From Tulasnella sp. 424 (lineage: Eukaryota > Basidiomycota > Agaricomycetes > Cantharellales > Tulasnellaceae), in assembly GCA_019633425.1 (NCBI GenBank), contig WSUB01000134.1, forward strand, positions 1 through 64,000: DNA of 64,000 nucleotides, given 5' to 3'. The translations under genes were made by a program, and so were the position numbers. The notes beneath the pieces were generated by a model, which searched no databases, was not told where the DNA came from, and saw only the letters and a program-made list of their open reading frames with translations. Every line of letters starts with the position of its first letter. Within the stretch, counting starts at the first letter, position 1. Below, piece after piece: positions 56,822 through 64,000 of the stretch.

Positions 56822-57396
56822 TCGGCTCGCAGGCTTGGAGGTGCAGGTTGAATACCCACAAGTAGATTGGCTTCTCCCTCACGAATTAACGGAAAAACAC
56901 AAGCGTTTAGGTAGCCTCTTTCCGATTCAATGGATACCTATTTAGCAAAGTAATAGATTACTTCTTTGTGGCCCGAGCGCAATCTTCTCGGAATTTCTCA
57001 GGACCTCTCCACAACGTCAGACCTAGATCTTATGACGCAGCGGGAGAGGGGCCTATTTAATTGGTCGTGGGTGACTATGGGCGTAAGCTGGGAGATGATT
57101 TGCATAAGAATATAGAAAGTCCTTACCGTTGGACTAATGCGGCGAGGGCTGCTGAGGGCCGGGAAGTGGGAGCGGGTACTATGACGAATGTTATCGTGGG
57201 TATCATATTAGAGAGACGGATTGTTAATAAAGCCTTAGAGGGAAGCGATCCACGGGTGGTGGGGCTTGAGCGGTCACGTGCCTGTGGAATCCACGGCGTG
57301 CTGGACATCGCCACCGATCCGACCACCTACCACCCCAAGTCACCCCCTTTCGACGATATCGCACACGCTCCAAAGCCACTCGTACCGCTGAAATCA

Positions 57397-58488
57397 ATGG
57401 GTAGCCTACCTTCAGAATTGCTCAGCTCTATTCACCTTACTCTGTTACCCATTCCCCCTTGCACCAACGTGGAGTGGTACGATGAGCCTCTCTATCCCAT
57501 GCGTATCAAGACTCTTACCCGCCTTCGCCTGGTGTCAAGACAATGGAACGATACCGTATTGGACACCCCACAACTCTGGAGCTACATCGACATTGATAGT
57601 AACGTCCGGCGGTTAGATACTACTCAGCTGTCGTTGGAACGGACAAGAGGAACCCCGTTGCATATCCGAGTCCATTTTGGCTTTGGGGAGCACGACGACC
57701 AAGACCCTTTCACCCAAATGCTGGAACGAGCATGGTCCGAAGCCCACCGTTGGGAAACCTTTGCGTGCCATGGTACCGCTTACTTTCCACGGTATCTACT
57801 TCCACCCGGACCGCTTCCCCAACTGCGGGAAGTGTACATCGGTGGACGTCAAGACACGTCTCCAGTTAAAATACAAGCACCTCGACTCGAAACTTTGTGG
57901 GAGTTGTTGAGTTTGGCAAACATCGAGACGTCCGGTGCGCCAGCTTTGAAGAGCTGGGCGGTGCCCCATCCTTCAAACCGGGAGGAATGGGAACGGTTCA
58001 TCAAAGTGGTACAAAAATGCCATCAACTGGAGTGGCTCCACTTCTTTGAGTACCACACTATACCCGACGAGGCCCTCAGAACGTTGGAAGATTGGGGGCT
58101 CCCCGAAGCATCTGGCGGCATCTATTTCCCCTCCTTGAAGCAACTCGAATTCACCCTCTATCCGGTATCCATCAACTTCCTCGGCTACATCCATGCACCC
58201 AACCTCCAGCGACTCATCGTTCAACGTACCGTGCTATACAGTTACCAGCCGGCATTTTCCATCCTAGCCAGGCTCTTTGAGTCGTCCCCAAAGCTAGATG
58301 CCATCCGATTCGAGGCTGATATACCGCTCGAGCTTATCCAACAGTGCCTCATGGCGGTGCCTCATGATCGGATCGCAGGCATGGAGGTGGAGATTGAATA
58401 CCAACGATGGCTTCTCCCTCAGGAATTAACGGAACAGAGAGAGTGTTTGGATAGCCTTTGTCTGATTCAATGGATACCTATTGAGTAG
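57397..58488 (+). CDS. F-box protein FB14
   Basis: Single-exon frame of 363 aa from MGSLPSELLSSIHLTLLPIPP, with F-box continuation LRLVSRQWNDTVLDTPQLWSYI, PLHIRVHFG, LRR-like strands (LPQLREVYIGG, APNLQRLIV) and the family end LCLIQWIPIE. The frame stays open 112 codons upstream to 57061. The last 45 of these are closely matched by FB15, but relatives start at the F-box, so the ATG at 57397 is preferred. A TCACGTG motif at about 57273 is conserved before FB15. It is the second member of the plus-strand array FB13-FB16. The probable role is an SCF substrate adaptor. Confidence 0.87.
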   Translation: MGSLPSELLSSIHLTLLPIPPCTNVEWYDEPLYPMRIKTLTRLRLVSRQWNDTVLDTPQLWSYIDIDSNVRRLDTTQLSLERTRGTPLHIRVHFGFGEHDDQDPFTQMLERAWSEAHRWETFACHGTAYFPRYLLPPGPLPQLREVYIGGRQDTSPVKIQAPRLETLWELLSLANIETSGAPALKSWAVPHPSNREEWERFIKVVQKCHQLEWLHFFEYHTIPDEALRTLEDWGLPEASGGIYFPSLKQLEFTLYPVSINFLGYIHAPNLQRLIVQRTVLYSYQPAFSILARLFESSPKLDAIRFEADIPLELIQQCLMAVPHDRIAGMEVEIEYQRWLLPQELTEQRECLDSLCLIQWIPIE

Positions 58489-58793
58489 CAAAGTAATATA
58501 TTTCTTCTGTGGCTTCAACGCAAGCTTTCGGGAAATCTCAGAACCTCTCTACAACGTCAGGTCTGGAGCTTATGGCCTCGCGAGAGAGGGGCGCATTTGA
58601 TTGGTTGGGGGTGTCTGTGAGCGTAAGCTCGGAGCTGCTTTGCCTAAGGCTCGGAAGTTGGTTTGAGCGGTCACGTGCCTGTGGGATCCGCGGCGTGCTG
58701 GACATCGCCACCAATCTGACCACCTACCACCCCAAGTCACCCCCTTTCGACGATATCGCACCTGCTCCAAAGCCACTCGTACCGCTTAAACCA

Positions 58794-59873
58794 ATGGATA
58801 GCCTACCTTCAGAATTGCTTAGCTCTATTCACCTTACTCTGTTGCCCATTCCCCCTTGCATCAACCTGATGTGGTACGAGGAGTATCCTTATCCCATGCG
58901 TATCAAAGCTCTTACCCACCTTCGCCTGGTGTCACGACGATGGAACGATATCGTACTAGATACTCCACAACTCTGGAGCTACATCGACATGGACAGCGCC
59001 GTCCCGCGGATAGATATTGCTCGGCTGTCGTTGGAACGAACAAGAGGAGCTCCATTGCATATCCGAATCCATTATGGCCATAGGATGTTCGACGAAGAGG
59101 GGCCGTTCGTCCAAATGTTCGAACGAGTATGCTCCGAAACCCACTGTTGGGAAACCTTCGCATGCAATGGTATCGCTTTCTTCCCATGTCACCTATTTCC
59201 ACCAGGACCGCTTCCCCGACTGCGGCAAGTGTTCATCGGTGGACGTCAAGACACGTCTCGAGAGGAAATTCAAACACCTCGACTTGAAACTCTATGGGAG
59301 TTAATCGATTTGCTAAAAATCGAGACGTCCGGTGCGGCAGCTTTGAAGAACCGGGCGGTGCCCCATCCTTCAGACCGGAAGGAATGGGAAAGGTTCGTCA
59401 AGGTTGTACGAAATTGCCATCAACTGGAGTGGCTACGCTTCTTTTTTCACCCCTATAAACCCGACGAGACCCTCAGAACTTTGGAAGATTGGAGGCTCCC
59501 CGAAGCGTCAGGTGGCATCCTTTTCCCCTCCTTGAAGCAATTCGAATTCACCCTATATCCGTTACCCGTCAACTTCCTCGGTTACATCCATGCACCCAAC
59601 CTCCAGCGACTCATCGTTCGACGTCCCAGACTCGAGCATCTCCCGGAAGCATTTTCCATCACAACCAGGCTCTTTGAGTCTTCCCCAAAGCTAGATAGCA
59701 TCCGATTCGAGGAAGGTGTACCGCCCGAGCTTATCCAACAGTGCCTCGCGGCGGTGCCTCACGATCGTATCGCAGGCATGGAGGTGGAGGTGGAGGTTGA
59801 ATACGAACAATCGTTTTACCCTGATCCTGAGGACTTAACGCCAGAAGTACGTTCGGTATCTACTTACGAGTAA
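58794..59873 (+). CDS. F-box protein FB15 with altered C-terminus
   Basis: Frame of 359 aa from MDSLPSELLSSIHLTLLPIPP, highly similar to FB14 through F-box, PLHIRIHYG, LRR-like body and the HDRIAGMEVEVEVEYE block. The family end (L-x-L-x-x-I-Q-W-I-P-I) is missing: after LTPEVR the protein stops with SVSTYE, while downstream bases (AAAGTAATA) line up again with the FB14 flank. A deletion of about 40 bases inside the last codons explains this. An in-frame extension upstream (to 58509) parallels that of FB14. It may be functional, since only the extreme C-terminus is affected. Confidence 0.82.
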   Translation: MDSLPSELLSSIHLTLLPIPPCINLMWYEEYPYPMRIKALTHLRLVSRRWNDIVLDTPQLWSYIDMDSAVPRIDIARLSLERTRGAPLHIRIHYGHRMFDEEGPFVQMFERVCSETHCWETFACNGIAFFPCHLFPPGPLPRLRQVFIGGRQDTSREEIQTPRLETLWELIDLLKIETSGAAALKNRAVPHPSDRKEWERFVKVVRNCHQLEWLRFFFHPYKPDETLRTLEDWRLPEASGGILFPSLKQFEFTLYPLPVNFLGYIHAPNLQRLIVRRPRLEHLPEAFSITTRLFESSPKLDSIRFEEGVPPELIQQCLAAVPHDRIAGMEVEVEVEYEQSFYPDPEDLTPEVRSVSTYE

Positions 59874-60493
59874 AGTAATACATTTCTTCTATAGCTTCAA
59901 TAAGCTTTCGGTATTTCTCAGAACCTCTCTACAAGTTCAGGTCTGGATCTTACCGCCCAGCGAGAGAGAGGCGTATTTGATTGGTCGCGGGTGCCTCGAC
60001 CGTAAGCTGGAAGATGGCTTGCATAGGATCGAAAAGGCGGGGCGGGATATAGAATTTCCTATCGTCGGAGTCCTAGTTATCATCGGGCAAGCGATTAGCT
60101 GTCAACAATACACCGAGTATCGCAAACACTCGGCGAAAGCGTCGTAAGCTGCCTCTCACTGCCATTCCGCGTTCTGTATAACCCGAAGGACCGGAATCTC
60201 AGCAACGACAGCCTGCTGGCAGCATGGGACCTTTCCTTAACCATAAATCTAGAGAGAAATGTAATATGGTCAGCATGTCGGAGCTCTGAGATCGTTCAAA
60301 TAAATCGCCTTGGTTGGCGCACGTTGGATCGAGGTCGCAAGTCGTAGAAAACCAACCGAGGGAAACCAGGATTTAGATTAAATCTAGACTTCGACGACGG
60401 TCACGACTTATCCTCACTTCTACGCCCCCTAACCACCAGCCACTTACTTCGGAAGGCTCGATCAAAACAAAGCGACTCTCTCCGCTGAGCCCC
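59874..60493. other. Intergenic region between FB15 and FB16
   Basis: The first 130 bp resemble the region after FB14 (CTTCTATAGCTTCAA..., AACCTCTCTACAA...), showing that the tandem unit includes the 3' flank. The rest presumably holds the FB16 promoter. No other gene is visible. Confidence 0.55.
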
Positions 60494-61606
60494 ATGGATC
60501 GTCTCCCGCCAGAATTACTCAGTTCCATCCATCTTGCCTTGTTACCCATCCCACCTTGCACCCTGCAATTCCGACACAAGTATCCGTTTCGCAAGAGGAT
60601 AAATACACTCACTCGCATTCGCCTGGTCTCAAGACAATGGAACAATGTCGTCTTGGATACGCCTTTCCTTTGGAGTTACATTGAAGTAAATAGCCCCGCG
60701 CTCGACACCGTGCCGCTATTACTGGAACGGGCCAGAGCAACAATGCTCCATATCCGCATTGATTTCTATGTTTTAAGTTACAAAAGGCTAACTGACTCGC
60801 AACGGATGATGGTGGAAATGGTATGGTCCGAGGCCTACCGTTGGGAGACGTTTGCTTGCGAAGGCCTCGTCCTGCTTCCTCGGTCTCTCATCCCATCGGG
60901 TCCACTTCCTCATTTACGCGAGGTTGCCTTTTGCGGAAAACAGGGAGTCTCTCCAATCGAAATTCAAGCGCCACGGCTTGAAACCCTTTGGGAAGGAATG
61001 GATTTGACGAACATCGAGATTTCCGGTGCGCCTGCTTTGAGGAGCTGGGTAGTCGTCCACCCTGAAAGCCGGAGGGAATGGGAAAGATTCATCAAAATCG
61101 TAGAAAGCTGCTGCCAACTGGAGTCGCTCCGGTTTATTTTGCATTTTCGCGAGTCAGACCAAGATCTAATGACGCTGACGGGTTGGAACGTTCCAGAAGT
61201 CAGTGGCGGCGTAATTTTCCCATCCTTACAGTCCCTCGAATTCATCCCCATTCCACTAACAATTGACTTCCTCTCTTATATCCGTGCGCCAAACCTCCGG
61301 AAGCTCATTGTTCGAGGTTACAGGGTTTCGGACTTGCCCCTGGATATTGCCATCCCGCCGAGGCTCCTTGAGGCGTGCCCTATGCTCAGCAAGGCCAGGT
61401 TTCGTCCAGAGATACGCCTTTGTGACATACAAAAGTGCTTGGCGGCGCTCCCTCAAGACTTCACCAAGCGGTTGGAGGTGGAGGTGGAAGTGGGATCCCC
61501 GCATCCTTCGACATTTTCGAATAGGGATCCAGCTTCTCTAAACCTCAAAGAAGAGCGAGAATGGCTCGAGCGCCACTTTTCTATTAGATGGGTGCAACCA
61601 GAATAG
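60494..61606 (+). CDS. F-box protein FB16
   Basis: Single-exon frame of 370 aa starting MDRLPPELLSSIHLALLPIPP. It contains IRLVSRQWNNVVLDTPFLWSYI, MLHIRIDF, LRR-like strands (LPHLREVAFCG, FPSLQSLEFIPI, APNLRKLIVRGY) and the family end (LERHFSIRWVQPE). It is intact and more diverged from FB14/FB15 than those are from each other. In length and ending it is close to FB5 and FB7-FB9, so it may represent the ancestral form of this class. The probable role is an SCF adaptor with unknown target. Confidence 0.88.
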   Translation: MDRLPPELLSSIHLALLPIPPCTLQFRHKYPFRKRINTLTRIRLVSRQWNNVVLDTPFLWSYIEVNSPALDTVPLLLERARATMLHIRIDFYVLSYKRLTDSQRMMVEMVWSEAYRWETFACEGLVLLPRSLIPSGPLPHLREVAFCGKQGVSPIEIQAPRLETLWEGMDLTNIEISGAPALRSWVVVHPESRREWERFIKIVESCCQLESLRFILHFRESDQDLMTLTGWNVPEVSGGVIFPSLQSLEFIPIPLTIDFLSYIRAPNLRKLIVRGYRVSDLPLDIAIPPRLLEACPMLSKARFRPEIRLCDIQKCLAALPQDFTKRLEVEVEVGSPHPSTFSNRDPASLNLKEEREWLERHFSIRWVQPE

Positions 61607-62323
61607 CAAAGTAGGTTTGTTTCACTGTATGGCTTCCAGCTCGTGTATCTGATATTCGACCAGTGTACTCCCAACGTTCTGCATGCCTTCGAGGCCCAGC
61701 AAGTCGATTTCCCATAGTATAAATTAGCAATGGTAGTGTGGGCGGCTTGGCGGTTGTGGTTCCGAACCTCGAACAAGATTCGTAACCAGCACGTACAATG
61801 CTGGGCTTCGATGCAGACCGCGCATAAGGATTGCCGGCAAACCGGTGTTGAACGGCTCGCAGTGCCTATCGACCCGAGAGTGATTCAAAATCTTGCTAAG
61901 AGGTTAAGATTACTTTTCCCAAAGGCGCGAGCAATTACACATTCTCGGACGACAGAGAAAACCTAGCGAATAGGGGCTTGCTGACGTAGCGCGTATTTTG
62001 TCATTCTTCCAGTCGAAGATCTCTCGCAGCCATCCTGATATCATGGTTTCACTGCCAAGCAATAAGAATCTTCTTGTCTCCATACGCTCTTTATTTATGA
62101 CCTGGCTTGACGTCGAGCCGCCGGGCAGTCGCCGGTACGTGCCTGTTGCCTGAACGATGCGACCCTGAGAAGTGGCTTTGATTCCGTCCGGGAAGGTTGC
62201 AACGAATCACGTCGAGACACATTTCAACTCCTACGGCATAAATATCCTCTACCCCTTTAGACTCTCTGCTCACATTCTCTGCACCTGCCATCCAAGCTGT
62301 CGCTGCACAAGTACTACTTCAGG
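61607..62323. other. Intergenic region between FB16 and FB17
   Basis: About 700 bp with only short frames. It should contain the FB17 promoter; a pyrimidine-rich leader precedes its ATG. Nothing else is recognised. Confidence 0.5.
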
Positions 62324-64000
62324 ATGCCCGAAGGACCAGACCTCCCGACACTCATTGAGCGCCTCCGGGGGATTCGCACTAACCAAGATTGTATTAATAT
62401 AGCGTGAGTAGCGTAGCCTCCATTGCATATCCCGACATTGTGTACTAACGAGAAAGTAACGCTTTCAAAGGATGCAAGCCATCGTCCTCGCCGCCACGAT
62501 GGAGGATGTCTACACGATTATCGGCATTGTCCAGGCCCGCTTCCCAGATAACGACCCAGCTGCTGCGCCGTTCCTAGCAACAGCGAGAACGAAGCGTAAC
62601 TCCTTCGTCCCTGCTCAAACACTCCCTCCCGAACTTCTAACCGATATCTTCCGGCGGGCCCTCCCAGAACCGATATTCGAAGGATTCGACGAGGCTATCT
62701 CCAACCCCCATCTACTCAAGACGCTCATCGACTTCAGCCTTGTATGCCAGCAGTGGAAAGCCATCATCGACGACGCGGCTAGCTTATGGGCATTCCTGTC
62801 AGCGGACTCTGCCTCGCCTTCGACGTTGGAACATGCCATCGAGAAGTCACAAAGTGCACCTCTGGTGATCACCACGGGAAAGCGTCAGTTAGACATTGGA
62901 GTATTTCTTAACATGGTAACACCGCATATTCACCGCTGTCGCGTTTTATGCTGCATGCCAAACCGGCAATGGCGCGAAAACGGCGAGCAACAAGCTATTG
63001 AGCAGCTCCTTCAGCAGCCGGCCCCAATCCTAGAGGAGCTTCGTGTAGCGGGAGGTGCCTGCCTCGTAGATTCAAATGGACGATATATACGCCAACCGAT
63101 TCAAATATGGGCCCTGGAGAATTTCGCCGCAAGCCTCAGAGTCCTCAGGCTCGTGTCCGTGGATTGGTCCTGGACACCGGTCCTGTCCAATCTTCAAGAC
63201 TTGCAACTCTCATTGGTGGCGATATCGATAACCGAACTCATTGATTGTCTAGCGACAACTACCCAACTGCGATCTTTACACCTATCCAACCTCAGAGACC
63301 AGGTTATCGCTCAACAACCTGCCCCTTCGCAGTCGGTCACACTCCCTTTCCTTCACCAGATCTATATCGAAGACGTATCGACTCCTTTCATCTCTCTTAT
63401 CATTTCCAACCTCGTTCCCCCGTCCCTAAAACGGCTTACCCTTTCAACCGATTCATGCAACAGTCCCCCGCCATTCACTGACATCACACCCTACTACCAT
63501 GATCTAGTCCGCTCAATTGCCAGCACAAAAACCGAGCCTATCTGCATATATATTGAAGAATATCGGCAGTGGTTCGCGATATCTGATGTCGACAACGACT
63601 TGGAAGTGGTGATCCGAGGGGCAGGCTTGCGGACTCTCCAAGCGAGGACAAATTTCGCAAGGTGGCTGGCCGGCATTTGGAACCCTCTGTCGTCCGTGGC
63701 TACGGTTGCCCTCTTCCTCGGATCTCGGGCGTCCGACAGCAGAGATTTATCTCTCGACAGAGAGTTGATCCTGCCGCTCATGAGCATCAGTAATGTCGAA
63801 AGACTACAAATCCAAGAGAACGTTGAAAAGGTCCAACTTCTTTACCGACGACTCTCGTACCCAGTACTGTCGGAGGGAGGAACGAAATGCTGGCTATTTC
63901 CAAAGCTGACAAATCTGGAGATATTTGGACAAGCGGGTATGGAGTTGGAGCTCGTACGTATGGTCGAAGGGAGATACGATGCATTGCGGACGGCTGCTGG
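62324..64000 (+). CDS. F-box protein FB17 (long class), cut by the window edge
   Basis: Exons 62324-62403 and 62471 to the edge (67-nt phase-2 intron), 536 codons and still open. The short first exon (MPEGPDLPTLIERLRGI) and intron position are as in FB3, FB4 and FB6. The F-box begins near residue 78 (TLPPELLTDIFRRALPEP, then FSLVCQQWKAIIDDAASLWAFLSAD). LRR-like strands follow (LEELRVAGG, LSNLQDLQLSLVAI, LPFLHQIYIEDV), and the last visible part (LTNLEIFGQAGMELELVRMVEGRYDAL) corresponds to about 45-60 residues before the end of FB3 and FB6. Closest to FB6. No frame break is seen in the visible part. Confidence 0.87.

Noticed and set aside
1..64000. CRISPR arrays, rRNA or tRNA genes
   Set aside because: No spaced identical short repeats and no cloverleaf or rRNA-like sequence were noticed, and the DNA is eukaryotic. 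A tRNA scan was not possible here.

Overview
The window looks like nuclear DNA of a filamentous basidiomycete, most likely an agaricomycete. Genes carry many 50-70 nt GT-AG introns, base composition is near 50% GC, TATA boxes and polypyrimidine tracts precede some genes, and the gene content is typical of mushroom-forming fungi: F-box/leucine-rich-repeat families, DUF2235 alpha/beta hydrolases, a cytochrome P450 and aldo-keto reductases. The species was not identified. All exon structures were assembled by eye from splice signals, reading phase and comparison of paralogues within the window.

1-24 kb is a degenerating array of repeated cassettes. The inferred ancestral unit is: short F-box gene (minus), DUF2235 hydrolase (minus), about 2 kb of shared intergenic DNA, long F-box gene (plus), a conserved 3' flank, and then a third F-box type (minus). 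Intact members are FB1 and FB2 (2866-5919), DUF2235-A (6361-8638), FB3 (10722-12576), FB4 (15190-17035), DUF2235-B (19733-21997) and FB5 (23699-24811). Broken copies lie between them. Two cassettes have lost the long F-box gene but keep both of its flanks. An assembly gap at 10208-10306 is bordered by identical 78-bp sequences and is probably a false gap.

24-33 kb holds FB6 (a long, two-exon F-box gene) and a minus-strand tandem array FB7-FB9; FB8 carries a frameshift. 33-37 kb is ordinary: an intact six-exon cytochrome P450 (33578-35548), convergent with a gluconokinase (35892-36772). 37-42.5 kb has FB10 and the tandem pair FB11/FB12, all minus. 43-52.6 kb is a threefold tandem duplication of a nine-exon aldo-keto reductase (AKR1-3), each preceded by a remnant of another minus-strand gene and followed by a conserved flank. 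52.9-55.4 kb is a third full DUF2235 gene (DUF2235-C, plus). 55.8 kb to the right edge holds plus-strand F-box genes FB13-FB17; FB13 is frameshifted near its end and FB17 runs off the window.

In all there are 17 recognisable F-box genes plus several fragments in 64 kb. F-box proteins normally bind Skp1 through the N-terminal F-box and present targets to an SCF ubiquitin ligase through the C-terminal region. No target can be read from the sequence. The repeated head-to-head placement of DUF2235 genes and long F-box genes around a shared intergenic block is the most unusual feature. Whether the two families work together is a hypothesis.
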